A stretch of 64,000 nucleotides of DNA from Acanthaster planci (GCF_001949145.1 NW_019091381.1:2458671-2522670), one strand, 5' to 3'. Counted from the stretch's first letter, positions 12,301 through 26,009 are shown. Translations and numbers: made by a program. Notes: generated by a model not told the origin, from the sequence alone.

Positions 12301-13494
12301 GCCACTGGGCACCTCTCTCCAGAGATTCCCGGCAGTCGCTGTCCTCTTTCTCGTCGAACCTTGAGGTGATTAAGTCCGGAGATGCCTCCCCGGAAGAAGG
12401 ACTAATCCCGGTTGATTTCCCTTCCCAGCTGACTGGACTATGAGCCGTTCTCCTCCTAGTCACTTCGGCCCTACTCCCCTTGGTCAACCGTTGCCGTCTG
12501 TATTTACACGCACGTTGCGAAATTGGATTATTGAATCAGGATTTCGCGGGCTTTCTTTTGAGTTTCCCTGTCACCGTGCTGGCTCTCCCTGCCTTCTCGT
12601 CTTATTGAATTTTCTCTGCCCGCGTTCCCGCACCCACCTGTTCAAATTATCAGCCACCTGGAACTTCAAAAAAGCGATTGGATAATTATGTGCGCAAGCG
12701 CGAAACGATTTCTGGATCGAAACGGAAAAATGCCTCGGGCATGGATAGCGTTTAACATTTTCGTACAATCAGTCACGCAGTGTGTATACTATAAGCAGTG
12801 TCTCATATAATTTTGGGGGACTTTCTCTGTCAGGTGGCAAACTTTGTCCATTTAAGGTACCCACGTGGCATTAAAGAACGTATGATCAATTCAATCATCG
12901 TCATCATTTGGCAGCCGGCCAAATTCACAGTTGCAGCCATATCCTTTGAATCAGTCCATGGAATTTCCAATATTTAGACTAACATCTAAACCACTGCTGT
13001 TCGACATGCTCAATAGGGTTCATATTTGACCATGCCAGACCAATCTCCATTATCAGGAAAGGGACATAATTGCGTTGGCAGCGAATGAGATGCACCGAGG
13101 CCCTTTGTACTCGGTTTTATTGAAGACGATTAAAACCACCCACTGTGAATTCAAAGCTCTGAATATTGAGGCAACCTTTACTTTCTTATTGTCTCCCCCT
13201 TTTTTTCCTACTCAGAAGGAAAGAAACAGTCATCATGATAACACGACATTCTTGTCGTCCGTTTTAGTATATTTTATTGTGCAGTTCTGTTATAAAAGTA
13301 ACTAGAGTGATCCCATTATGTATAGATCTTCTTGGATGTTAATCTAATCTTCCTTCTTTGTTGTTCATTACTCCTTCCGTTTTCTGCCAGCTTCTGTCTG
13401 AAAATCTTCCGTATTCATCTTTATTTAGTTGTAGGGCAACCTTAGGACGTCCCACAGCGCATCTTAACGCGCTTCTTTTGCCTCTTCTTTCTAG

Positions 13495-14263
13495 TTGACA
13501 GATGAGGACATTGAGCGCATCATGACTGGGGAAGAGTACGAGAGGGAGGACATGATGTCTGGCCGGACCACAGGCGAGCAGACGGGGAGCCCCACCCGTA
13601 GCGACGGCATCTCCGACCAGTTCTCTCCCACCTCCATGGGGAGCAACACCAACTTCTCCCCGGAAGCAGCTGAGCGGTTCACCTTCCCTGGGCCGTCCCC
13701 GGGGGCCGACCCGGGCGGTGGCGCGCCGCGAGAGCCGTTCAACGGCCGTCCCCGGAAGAGCCGTCGCTCCAGCTCTCAGAGCTCGCTGCACCAGCTGGCT
13801 CCGATGACCATGCTACCGGAGATCGAGGTGCTCATCATCGCCGAGCCCGAGGAGCCCCTCACACTTCCTTTTCACCTGCCCTCCGACAAGCCGGCCGGCT
13901 ATGACGAGGTCTTCGAGCTGCTGTGCCTCCTCCTGGACCGCATGATCCACCACCAGGTCCAGTGGGTGAAGCGGCTGCCTTTCGCCTGCAAGCTCACCGT
14001 CCAGGACATCACGGCCCTGCTCACCAGCACCTGGTGCGAGACCATCCTGCTGGCTGCTCTACACAGCCAGCCTCCCGCTATCTTCTCCGACTTGGCAGCC
14101 CTCCTCAACAACTACATCCCGAGTGAAGACGAGCTTCGACGTTTCGGTCAGACCGGATTGGAAATCATCGATAAAGCCAGTGCTGTGGTCAACAAGTACC
14201 AGTTACTCCGAGTTAGCGTCCAAGAATACCTCTGCTTAAAGGTCATTAACTTTCTCAACCCAG
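13495..14263 (+). CDS. NR6A1: NR6A (GCNF) exon, hinge and ligand-binding domain
   Basis: This 769-base exon gives 256 codons plus one base. It opens with LTDEDIERIMTGEEY, matching GCNF ISEEEIERIMSGQEF directly after GPVK, so no exon is missing. Residues about 20-110 are a Ser/Pro/Gly-rich hinge with a basic RPRKSRRSSS patch. From about residue 136 the ligand-binding domain begins: YDEVFELLCLLLDRMI, then QWVKRLPF, LLTSTWCETILLAA (helix 5 region), PSEDELRRFGQTGLEII and EYLCLKVINFLNP, each aligned with vertebrate GCNF. The WVKRLPF...LTSTW spacing is the nuclear-receptor signature. The acceptor is TTTCTAG and the donor is CCCAG then GTAAGA. The exon is much richer in GC than its surroundings. Confidence 0.95.
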
Positions 14264-14537
14264 GTAAGAACATCGCTCCATTTCACAAACACTTTCACCA
14301 TTGCCATTTAATTAATGTTAAAAATGCTCGTGCTTTGTACTTGTTCAGGTAAGGTTATTCGCTTTTCACGTTAACTATCTGTACCTCGAATCACCATTTA
14401 TGTCCAGCAAAAATAAAAATGTAATTTTGAAGAGTGCTTGAAAGAAGTGACGTGTGAAACTGCGAATGAAAAATTACCACAACCAACAAAATTCCCGGTT
14501 AAATATTTCTCCGGTTATTTTCACCCCCGACCCGCAG
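14264..14537 (+). other. Short NR6A intron in the ligand-binding domain
   Basis: A 274-base AT-rich intron from GTAAGA to CCCGCAG. It interrupts the ligand-binding domain after NFLNP, one base into the following Asp codon. Frames reading through either boundary are retained-intron shadows. Confidence 0.9.
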
Positions 14538-14818
14538 ATGCTGGAGATCTGGTTGAGCCCTCGGTGGTCGAGGAGCTCAGCCAGCAGCATTACTACGTCC
14601 TCCACGACCACGTGCAGCTCAACAACAACCTGGCCAACGACCGCTTTCGCGCCCTGCTGCTGATGCTGCCAGACGTCAGGCTTTTGGCTCGAAAGATCCG
14701 CGACGTGTCCTTCGACAACGCGCCGCTCCTCTTCAAGGCCATCATGCACTCGTGCTGCCCACAGAAGCCGGCCCAGCCGCTCTCCGTGTCGCCCAAGCTA
14801 CCGGCCACCAAAACCTGA
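14538..14818 (+). CDS. NR6A1: NR6A (GCNF) last coding exon, end of ligand-binding domain
   Basis: The exon completes an Asp codon and continues AGDLVEPSVVEELSQQHYY, then DRFRALLLMLPDVRLLARKI and PLLFKAIMHSC, aligned with the GCNF segment FPDLMMCLPEIRYIAGKM and PLLFKVVLHSC. The stop is TGA at 14816-14818. After LLFKAIMHSC there are about 20 residues rich in Pro, Ser and Lys, with no acidic amphipathic AF-2 helix. Absence of AF-2 is known for GCNF and fits a repressor that does not recruit coactivators through helix 12. Phase and homology fix both ends. Confidence 0.95.
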
Positions 14819-14990
14819 ATGCTCTGCTGTAGCTCGGCTGCTTCCCTCCGATCTTTCACGAGCATACGCGTGTTGTACAAAGGCTATTAATTAACCACAG
14901 AGCGAAACTGAGCAAAGAGTCTGCAGCTTGATTTTTTCCCTTCTCAATTTACGTATTAAACCATTTTTAAACTGTATACATCTGACATAA
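14819..14990 (+). other. Probable NR6A 3' untranslated region start
   Basis: AT-rich sequence directly after the stop. An ATTAAA at 14955-14960, 137 bases past the stop, is the closest candidate poly(A) signal. No AATAAA was found nearby, so the true end may lie further downstream. Confidence 0.4.
14955..14960 (+). terminator. Candidate poly(A) signal ATTAAA for NR6A
   Basis: ATTAAA is the commonest natural variant of the animal poly(A) signal and lies shortly after the NR6A stop. By chance such a hexamer is common in AT-rich sequence, so this is tentative. Confidence 0.3.
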
Positions 14991-17900
14991 TGACATCTAT
15001 TTTTATGACGCTCTAATGATTTTTAAAAAACTGTTCCAAGGTATGTTAAGTAACAAATAACCCTAACATGATATACAAATTACGAATTTGAAGTACTTCA
15101 TTTAAATATGTTAGTCTCCAATGCCGCTCTAGTGTATTGTCAAAATTAACATGACTTGTACAAACTTTGATTTCACAATTACGTTCTTTATGTATTCATG
15201 GGTTTGAGACGTTATTGGCGGTGTTGTTGTGAACTGTAGCAAAAAAGATTGTCCAAAATATTCCTTCACTGGGTCATCTACAGGTTTGTTTTTTTATGTA
15301 AAGTATACCCACATTTTTTTGATATGGATGTGAAGTCTTCAAAGTTGTGAGCGTTTGAACGCAAAGATCCATGAAATTCAGTTACAGCTTTTATTAATCC
15401 CCCTACCTTATGTTCGCTGTGAGCGGAAATGTGTCGTTAAAACGAACGTTGGTCTTTTATATGTTTGTTCTTCTTAATAGGTAAAAATTAAAATAATTAA
15501 AAAAAAAGTCTGTTAAAAAAGTAATTATGATAATTGCGATCACAGTGTGAAAGCTGACGACTAGTTCCCTGGCAGGTCTCTATAGGATGGGGGGGGGAGT
15601 AGGTTTCTTGTAGTGGCCATAAAGGCTAAATCCCGTGTCGTCGACAAGGGGTGCCGTGTCACAGAAGTAGAAGACCATGCGCTACATTTCAATGTAAAGT
15701 TCTCACCACGCAGCCGCTCAGTTGCATATTGAAATCGATGAAATGTTATTGGAGTATTGTTCGCAGCTCTCTTTCTGACTGTTAGTTCTAAAAATTGCTG
15801 CATTTCTGTTTAAGTTGTTAATGTCTTTTTTTTCTTGTATATGAGGTTGTGTATCATAAACGTTCTGTATACCCACCGGTTACGTTTGAAGCGCGTGTTG
15901 AGCGCGTAGTTTGTTGTGAGATTTTGCGTATTGAAAGGGGATTTCTCCAATTTATAACATACATTGTAGTCAAGGGTCGCGGTTGTTTTATCAGACATCA
16001 GTAACATTGGATAATGCGACCGTCAAATAATGAAGATTCTGAAGGTTATACGAAATGCTGTCGAAAAATGTAAATGGAAACAACACGAGATATCGAAGAT
16101 CATGTTGCCCTCAACAACGGTGTACACGCCATACTGAACAGTGTGAGATAAAAATGAGCAGCATGTTGAAAATGTCGAATAACGTGGAAACAAAACAGGC
16201 TGTTCCCTCATTACGACGTTGCATAGAAACATTGAGAGCGAGAGCAGTGTGGTTTCTATTTCGATTGCCTGTTTAGGCCTATGTTTGCTATGCGTGGACT
16301 ACCCACGTATCTCACTCAAAATAATAATGCGGTGGGGAAGAAAAAAAAACACGATTCTGCCAACACAAGGAAGAAAATAATGAAGAGTTGGAAAGGCTAT
16401 TTGACAATAATTAAAGCTCAGTTTTATGAATACAGAACCAACATGATCAATTTCCTCGCTGTTAGAATAGTTGCTGGTATCTGGCTAGATACCCTTTCGG
16501 GGGTTCATTATGATAGTGTTTATCCGACAACTGTTGAAGTATCATCGTTGAAATAGCTCGTACTTGTTGCAGCTTGATTACACCGGTTGAATTCTGATCT
16601 CACAGGTGATCCATTTTGCTGTGAAATTCGTTGCACCTGAGCATTGTTTGATTGTTTATTTATCATTTTGTCTTGGTTGTTGTCGAATGCCTAGACTAGT
16701 ATTTCATTGGTTTTGGGGTATCGTTTCCACTGTTCAATATCCTCCGCACAGTATGTACATGTACATAATTATGACAGACATAAGTGTATTTTTTTTTCTA
16801 TGCTTGAACATAACTACCAAAGCCCACAGTACAAGAGGTGCGTATTTTTGCAGCTGATGACGGAAATGCAATTGGCGGGTACAGTCTTTTTAATGTTTGA
16901 TATTAAGTTTTATTCATCTGGGAATAATTATGATTTCAGGTTGCAGCCGACGTCTGTAGGAAAGTTGGCTTTATTGTTTTAGACGCAGTGTCGTTGTAAG
17001 TCGAACCAACTTAGGCCGGTACACGAGACTCGTTGGGCTGTGTATATCGTTTAGTCTTGGCCCTGCCGTCAGGATTCCTGTCCTATGTGGCTGCCTTTAA
17101 CTGAACGTTAGTGACAGATTTGCCAGAAAACTGAGTTGATAAAACTCATAGTCCCAGATTAGTCGCTACAAAACGTTGTACGTGGCTGTTACATCGTTCG
17201 GTCTTGTCACATGATTTTTTTTTAAAAATATCACCTTTAAAAAGAGAAGGTCGATCAAAATTGGGAGGGGTTTCTAATTGGCTTGGGCTGTTGACATTTA
17301 TGAAAGTAGTTGTTATACTGGGCGAGCTGTGCGGCTTACCACTCAAAATCTGTATTGTTTCCTCGATTCCACACTGTAAGTGAAAGTTCGGGCTTTTTCA
17401 TGTTCACAATCAACGGAGATGTTTCACAATATAGGTTTGTGTCCACGACACGTGTTTTCTCTCTAAACTCGTCGGTTTTGTGGGCAAAATTCGAACAAAG
17501 TTTGATTTTGCTTTGTTGATGCATTTCACTTAAATTACAGTTCATTCCGTGGCAGCCCCAAGCACGCCAATCCATTTTCTGCGATCGAGAAGTCAAGTCA
17601 AATTTTAACTTACTGAATCCTGTGTCATTGTGAAAATGGACTGAAAACTGGCGACTATTTCCTTTCTCACCGCCATGCCTTGTTAAGCTGACAATGAGTC
17701 TGGGAATGAAAGGCATGCGCAAGGCGGTCATGGGCTCCACATTTCACAGAAGTCCACATTTCATGCTACACCGAATCTTCTCACGGAGCCTCCTACCCTA
17801 CACGTTTTTTTGTCTTTCTATGAGACTGAAGACATGCTCAATATGGACAGAATACTTTTTCGTGGAGTCAAAGCCCGCCTCCAAATCACTTGGCTGCGAA

Positions 17901-20900
17901 TTGAAATTACACAAGCTTTATGGGAACTGGTTGCTGCCACCACAACCGTAGGCTCGTGCGTACTTTCTAGCCGCAGTCAAGTCATTCGGACACGGCCAAA
18001 GTCTCATCATACAGATCGGATTGCCTGCAGAGCTCCGGGACAGAATTTCCAAGGCAGCTGCTTCTAGCATTGAGAATACCAAAGATGGAGCAAAACTGCG
18101 TGCATGCTGCTTACACATGCTCGTCAAATGACGACTTTCACACCCAGAAAGCCCCTTATTAGTATTTTTGTAACTGGGCAATAACTTGGCAGCTGATAAT
18201 AATTATACTTCGCTCCAAAGTTGCATGCAAAAGTTGGAAGTAAAAGAGGAAATTGAAGTTTTATGTTTAAAAGATTAAAAGTGTAGTTTTTATTAGGTCG
18301 ATGCATGGTAGTGCGGTAGTTAGCTTGGTTAAAGATCTGTACTTTATACATATAGTCATGGAAAAGTCAGCTTCGAGATGGACAATTTGTATTGAAAACA
18401 ATCTACCTCTGTCGGTTTTGATTTTGTGGAAGTGGCGCTGGTAAATATTCATGTTTTTGTATCTTGCTTGTCTGCACATGCCCCTTCCTCTTTATATTTT
18501 GCTCATTTTTGTACGGCAGGGCTTAAAATTTTACGTTTGGTAACACTTTCTCGCTTGCTTTCTTTTGTTGGTGTTGTTGGGCAAGTGGCTGTCTTGCGTT
18601 AGAGTGACGTCTATGTTTCAAGTGTGTCACGATCGTGAATGTCACTCGTGTTGATAAACCATGTGTAACGCGTTCGATCGTGAGTTGTAACGTCTATTAT
18701 AGTATCTAAAGGGCGGCATGAAGAAGGCGTGTATTTAGGACACTCTCACCAAAACTTGTTGGGGGGGGTTCGGAAACGCAGAACCCGTATTCGGATGGCA
18801 ACCTTAATTTCTAATTGGGCCACCGATTTACGGATTATGTGTCATTTCAATTGTTTCCTGTAAATTCATGAAGAATTGGAGTCCGAATCCTTTTTTCCTT
18901 CAGATTTATGCAGCGAGATCTTTTTGTGTCGTTTCCATGTGTTTTTATGTACATTTTGTAAAAATCCAAGTGATAAGTTCCACTCTGTGTGCGAAGGGAT
19001 TCAGGTGACTAACTAAGAAAACGTTAAACGTTGAATGGGTTATTTTGATTTCAAAACAAATGAACTCTTATTGTTCTTTGAATCATAGAGGCTTAATTGT
19101 GAAACTGTTTTTCTAAGAACCTCATAACCACAGTAACACATGATTTTAAGTAAACGTCCTATTCTATGTGGTGTGACAGTATGCATGTTAAATTTAACTA
19201 TTAAAAACGCACTTCCTGGGAAGTGAAAATTGCCCCTTCATACATTTCTTGTTTGATTCTGTAGAGATTCATATGCGATCTCTTGAGTGATGATGCCCGT
19301 CCCTGGTTTTGGGAATGCGACACGAAATTCGAAGGGTAACTCCTCTGGCCTTGAGACCAGATCGCCTATTTTGCACGTCGATTTTTATGGATGGCAGCTC
19401 GATCCTAGCGCGTCGGTGTACCACTTCGCCGTTTAGGAATTTAAAGTGCCGGGCTCATCTAATATGCATGATTTTCTTCATTTCTGAAATGTATCTCCTG
19501 TTTGCTTACCAAGGTCGGGATTATAGGGGAAAGGACAGTGCCATTAATGGGGTTCTAATTACCCCCTGACAGTCGTATATTGTGGAGACCATTCTTTTAC
19601 ACTTGGAGGCGATTGATTCGTCATTTCTTTACTTGGAGGCCATCACATTTCTCTGTAGAGCACAGTTGGGGCTACGCATCAACCAGTCTTGGCAAAAGTT
19701 GCATACATTGCTGATCAAGTGATCTGAATTAGTGGGACCAACATTATGGCGCTCAAGTGCAGGGAGAGCCTCTAACCAGACCCGCACGAGCAGACCTGTG
19801 AAATACTCAAACTCCACTGCACGTCGGCGCCACTCGTGCTTGCCCTGTAGATGGCGCACGCTGTAATGCAGCTATTCACATTGGTTCACTCTCGCATGGG
19901 TTTACCCTTTTAACCGAATGAGAAATGTCTGAACTCATACGTGAGGCTTAAGCCCCAGTGTAAAGGAGTGTGTTAAATATTTGCTATGCTGCCCAATAAT
20001 AAGAGCAAGTTGAAAGACACTTAGGAGCGTGTTTTGACGCATCTACTAAGTTGGAATTAGAAAACATGCATCGTCCCGAATTTATACCGGACTTTGAAAG
20101 GGGGGGGGAGATGTCCAGAACATGACCAGTCCGGGGTTGTCCAATATTGATTTCAAGAGTTAAATCAAACACGTTTTGCACTGTATATACTGACCACAGA
20201 TCTGAAAAAAAGAGCATTATGCAGCAGAATCTTTTCCAAGGGCAAAATTTACATATTATGCTAAATTGTAAATTGGTGTCTGGTTTGTAGGACGAAACAC
20301 ACTGAAACTGGAAAGGTAATGAAAATAGCACTCCAGAGTGATTGCTGAAACATTTGAGTGCGTAATACTCCTAGTCGTATACTGTATACGTCTACATTAT
20401 CCTAGCTGGAAAGTAAGCCTTCTCGTGAACATGTAGAGATCCCTCACAACCTAACAATATAATCAAGATGATCGAGTTTTGTTCATTTTGTGATCGGTTT
20501 TAATTTGGTGTGGCTCGTAAGTTACAGTGAAATTGTCAATAGATGTTGGTCTCCCCCGCCACAGATGTTCCTTTCAACTTGATTAGCTAAGAGAACCGAA
20601 ATATTTTTCCACGCCACGATGGGCACACAAGAAGGAATTCCAACTCTGCGAGCCCCAGGAAAAGCTTTTCGTATCTATGAGATTCTTTTTTTTTCCGGGC
20701 TCTGTATAATCTGATATCTAGACCCACCTTCCTTGTCTTTTCCGTAATGACGTCGCGGTGTTCTCTACCACGGGCTTGCTAATTTCATTGTGAAAACGTT
20801 ACCCTTCCGGGTCAGCATACACATGGACTCTAGTTCCTACGATCAGCAATTTGGAACGTCGAGGGAATTTACAATATTAAATAAAACTGAAAAAAAAATG

Positions 20901-23900
20901 GCTTGAAACAAGTTCAAAGTCTAAAACCAGTTTTTGAACATGTGGTTCAATTTTCTCGTGCAAATCCTTCCGAAGGTCTTTTGAAAAGACAGTAACCCAC
21001 CAAGTCTGAAATCTGGAATCAGTCTTGAATGTTTGAGGTTCCCTCTCTTGCAGTTGCAGTCCTCGTCATCCTGACGTCATTTTGTTTTAGATGACTATTT
21101 AATTGTTTGTAAACCCGTTTACTTGCTTTTCTTTTTTTTCACATTTTTGGTGCGTCCTGTTCTGCTTTGTTCTCGTCCTCCTTCTCAATCGTCCGTGAAG
21201 CAACACCTTTTTATTTACAAAGGACTGCAGCGTGATTACCTTCTTCCTTCGGGTGATAACGAAGGGATGCGAGTCTAGTCCCCTCGGGCATGCGCCACCC
21301 TTGGGTCAACACTGCACGCAGGAGCAGCCGTTGCAAACGATTCATGGGATTCATGGCTTTAAAAATTATCTCTGAAAAGGGCTCATAACGTCATCTGCGT
21401 CTCTAAAGTAAAGTACAATCAGATCAAATGAAATTTCTAATGAAAATTAACAGCATGGAAGGTGATTTGTCAAACGTCGAAGTTACCTACTTCAGCATGG
21501 TTTTGGAATAGGGCATCACATTTAAAGAAACCGCCACAAAAAGAACCTTTGGTCGCTTACTTAAATTAACCAAAACGTACCCTAAATGCATGATTTATCA
21601 GGTTGAAAATGGTCCAACAAGCATTCTGTGGTGAGTTAAAAGCTAGGCTTCTCAAAACACTTTGCTATTGTTCTTAAACATTTGTTTACTTTGGCTTTTT
21701 TGTTTGCTTTAATTGTGATGATAGAGCTGGCAAATATCCCCTTGGTGAAGGCAATCACCACCTGTATGATTAGTTGGCGGTACCACGTGCACGTACACAT
21801 CACGTCACACTGTGGCAACTGTACTTTTGTCTGTAGACATCTTATTAATCATAATGCCGGCTCATGTTATTTCGTTATTTTTAAACTCATGTTGCATTGT
21901 CACTGCGACGGCTGTTCATGCAGGGTGCGGCAAAAGGAAATGCATTTTCCTTCTAAAGAAAAACTGGCCTTGCTATATCTGGGGACCCCTGAGTATCGAA
22001 ATCAGTGCATTTTATAAGCTATGCAATGACGAACGCCATGGCGAAAATCAACTGAGATGCGTGCCCAAGCCATTCAGTGCCGCAGTAGGTTTTGCGCGTA
22101 CACAGTGGGCAAACATACATGTAACAGCCGTCGCAGTTGTTTCGCATAACAAAATTAAACAATAGGCAAAATGAATAGTACCGGTAAGCGTTTAGCGTAA
22201 CCTTGACTCTGCCGCACATGTCGAAACAGTACTTCTCAAGGTCGAATCGTTCCAGGAACAGAAAGAGTGCGTCAACAAGTACTACTGTGTGGTTTGCGTA
22301 TACCAAGGCATGGTAAACATACACGGTTTGGTTTCACTTTATCTTATTATAAGTACATCTGTCGATTTAAAGCTCAAACCTGATTATGCCCAACTCACTG
22401 GTAATCGACCCATGCATCGTCGCTTGTGAGTTAGCCACGCCCCCTCAGACAACCGTCTGGAATTCTGTACGTTGGGTTTTTTTTTTCTGCACGTCCCGCG
22501 TCCGTCTTGTCATGTAACCAGACAATAATTTCACAAGATGTGTCGACACGATTCACCCACGATGGGTCGACGTTACACGGACGCTGCCAAGTGAGTAACG
22601 ATAGACAAAATAAAACGGCAACACTTCGTTTGTTTCTAGCAGCGTAGGAGGGCGCCCTTGGACCCCTTCCAAGAAAAGATGCCCCTCTTGGTTACTTGTG
22701 ATGTCTCACGTGTGTCTAAAAGTGCAACCATTTATAGCTTCCTATTCGTTTTTTTTTTTCGTTCGTCTTCATCGTTTATTTCACCGGAGCAAAGGCACAA
22801 CCGGGGTGAAGTTCTGGGGATGGGGTGCATCTATCTTTTTTGGGGGGCACAAAGCAGCCTAAAATAATGGTTTATAAATAGGTTTATACATTCAAAATTT
22901 CACATAGGGGGCATGACCCGAAGGGCGCCCCCCACGCACCCCTGTAATAATCAACTTTAAATGGAGGTGCGCTTTGACAAGTCGTGATATTTAAGGGAGG
23001 TAACACTCGAAGAGGTTTTTGAGTATTTTTTTCGAGCACGTGCTTTGATTCCAGAAGACTTCCTTTTAAATAGCAAACTGATTTAAACCTGTGATTTTTA
23101 AATCTAGAGGAAACTTTAGGTGGAGCACGATGACCTTCGAAAGAGAAATGAATTGTTTCATGGAACTCATGACTACATGGCTGTAGTGGCAACCGCGGGA
23201 TTCGCCCCCAAGGCCTCCCACGGTGAATCTTTGTAGACATAAAACCTGGACTGAGTTACGGGACTGCACGACAAGCGGTGGAAAGAACGTGTCCGTCTTA
23301 ACCATTCATTTTCAGCCGTTTTGCCATATCGCGGCCACCTGTGTGTGACCACCACTTGTCCTGTGCAGCCCCGTTTCTAAACCGGTCATTGCAGCTATCA
23401 ATGCAGTCATTTTATCATGTCGACTGCCCCTCCCAAGACCTCCGACAAGAATGATAACAAATTGGCAATATGTCATCAAGTTATCATTCATGACTATTCA
23501 CAGTGATTACAATTTAACCCCCCCCCACAACGTTTCTCCATCATTTGGTTGACCAATTAGACTGTAAAGTACGTACACATAATTTTACTTGAAGTATCAA
23601 AGTACAATGAGTTTGTAGTCATAATATGATTTCGTGTGAACGCATTTTTTCCAAGCGGTCACGATTGCTTACGGGATGGAGCAAAAATAGACGCAGAGTG
23701 CCGACGCACGCAACCGCATTCATGGTTACAAAACCACCGTCATAAAAAAATGGTGGTTGCGTGAAACGCGAGGGAGGAAAAGTGCAGATGATCCCAAGCC
23801 GTGTACTCCCACATGCTAGGAGAATCATACCAATTTCCGTAGTTGGTGTGCGGACTTTCTGTCGTGGGTATGTGTAATCGCTGTTGCGTGGTAATTTGCG

Positions 23901-24849
23901 AGCTCCACAATGTATTAGTCATGCAGCTGGTTAATTATTATGCATGAGATGGCCCTGCCGGGCACAACCAAAGTTTTAATTGTATAGACCACTCTTATCT
24001 TGCCTACAACTTGTATGGGGGGCCAAAGTTGACAGAAATATCACCTTTCGGTTGTTTTTCAATTTTACTTCAAATTCGTTTAAAAACGGACAAATATCCC
24101 ATTAGATTTAAGTGGACATGTTTTCATGAACGTGTATTATTACCTTGTGTTCTGATAGCTGCGTGGGATTTCTACTCTTTGTGAATTATTGTTTTACTTC
24201 TTGTATTGACGGCCAGCCATAGTTTTACAGCCACTTGTGACGTCAAAAGAAAGACGCTATTTCACCGGGCCAGTCTGGCTATATTCGCCAGTCAAACCGG
24301 TCTTTATGCGGCTTTCTTTTTCGGAGAGGGTATTGCTGAAATAATACTCCGACAAACAAACAGACGGGTCATTTCTTGAACATTAATATAGCAATTTCCG
24401 AAAGATTTAACTGAAACTGATTTATGAGAAACTAAAGCTGTGGCATTTCGGGGGCGGAAGGATACGCCCATCTGTTATCTGAAGCGGTTTCTGCAGGACA
24501 AAAAATCAATCCAACATCATAGATCATCCCCGTTCTGTCTTCCATCTGAGAAACCAAATCACGTTCTCAGATCAGAGAGGGGGAAGCTGAGTAGTGAACA
24601 TCAATTAGGGACGATTTTCCGCTGAGAACAGTGCTCGATTCCCCGCGTGATGAACCGTCTCAGAAAGTGACGGTAAACGGAAAGCGAGCTTATGGACCCG
24701 GAACTGGGGAGAATATAAGTTGAAGTTGTCCCATTTGAACCCTTCTCTTCCCGCTCATTTTGAAAGCACGCGGTGCCGAACTAAAATTACACTGCCTCGT
24801 GAACTGTGACGCAGTAATAAGCCCACCTATGATATATCCCCACAGGAAA

Positions 24850-24985
24850 CAAAAATGTTAATACCGGATACACCAGAGACACCAACGAGATTTGAACCTG
24901 CGCCCTCGGTTACGGTGTTTGACAGGTCCCGAGTTCGGCTCATGCATGTCCCCAAGTCAGTCTTAAGTTTAAACGTTTACGGGTT
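24850..24985 (-). repeat. tRNA-like SINE fragment (reverse strand)
   Basis: The minus strand reads GCGCAGGTTCAAATCTCG around 24885-24903, a good Pol III B-box (GGTTCAAATC) in tRNA T-arm context. Upstream on that strand lie GAGCCGAACTCGGGACCTG and ACCGTAACCGAGG, which resemble the A-box side and variable arm of a Leu/Ser-type tRNA. It does not fold into a full tRNA by eye, so a SINE head is more likely than a tRNA gene. Confidence 0.4.
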
Positions 24986-25514
24986 TGATCGGCGTGAACA
25001 CAGAGCTAATTGTCAGTTCGGCACTTCAAAGAGACAAGGCCATTCGAGAGCAAAGCACCTGATGTCACACCAGTTCCTCCGCGTGTATAATGTGCGTGAG
25101 TCGGTGCCCGCAATTGTCCGTAAAAGCACGGGCAATTTTAAATATTTTAAAAAGTGTACTTTTTTAGAGCCACTTCGCCCCAGGCCTCAGACGGGTCCCA
25201 AATAGTTTTTCATACACTGAAGAAGAGTAGAAAGTTGCACGAAAATTGTGTTCAAGAAAACGTCCTTGGCTGGACCCTTTAAAGAAGGCGCGCGTGGGTC
25301 TAGTGCCACTGCTTCCCCTCGGGTTGGTTTTATCAAATGCCTGCATTCGGACGCAGTTTCACACCACGGCAGTGTGTTGCCATGGCTAAGCTGTGCAATG
25401 TGGAACAAAATGAACCATCGGTTATTTTGAAGACACTGACGCTAAAAAAATAGGTCGTATATTTTTTTCAATGCTGTATCGGCAACTGGTGTGACAATTT
25501 GAGGTTTGCGTTTA

Positions 25515-25596
25515 ATTACCCAGCTGAAAGCTTATTGCTTTGGGTAATAACACGGAACCGAGTACCCGCCATTTTATGTAGGAAATCCGGGTACTC
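25515..25596. repeat. Two adjacent small hairpins
   Basis: ATTACCCA (25515-25522) pairs with TGGGTAAT (25541-25548). Directly after it, GAGTACCCG (25560-25568) pairs with CGGGTACTC (25588-25596). Both loops are 18-19 bases. The similar TACCC cores suggest one element duplicated or a structured transcript; no gene is assigned. Confidence 0.45.
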
Positions 25597-26009
25597 TCCA
25601 CTTTCCTATTAGCCAGTTTCTTCGTACAAAACGATAAAAAGTAAACTCAGTCAATTTACCATTGTGGCTTATTTCCTGATCGTTTCCCCAGAAGAGCCCG
25701 CGTTTTCATTTACACTGCCAGCATTCAGGCCTGTTCATTATCACATGAGGTCCGACCAAAATAATTGTTCGTGTTGAGAGCTCGAAAACACTGAACACAT
25801 TTCAGCTGAAGCAAACTTCGTAATTAAATGTTTGGTGACGTCATACTCGTGTTCGCCTGAGGGTGAAGTGGAATTTAGGGTGTTAAATTGACACTGCGGT
25901 GAGCGCTAGTCCAGTACAAATTTCACACAAGCCAATACAAAATCTAAATCTTTCAGGAAAATTAGAATTTACCTGACTTGGGTGCAATTATAAACTAGAT
26001 TGGGTGGGT

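Larger units (their letters stand above)
8210..13494 (+). other. Large NR6A intron, right part
   Basis: This right part of the intron contains repeat family D copy 2 (9340-9570), a GC-rich block ending in a donor-like site (10540-10835) and a CCAAT/YY1 motif cluster (12110-12300). The 178-codon minus-strand frame at 8333-8869 has no recognisable domains. The intron ends in a pyrimidine-rich CTTTCTAG acceptor at 13494. Confidence 0.75.

Noticed and set aside
21682-22017. Frame with signal-peptide-like start and many Cys/His
   Set aside because: No cysteine pattern of a known family and no transcript context; two overlapping frames compete.
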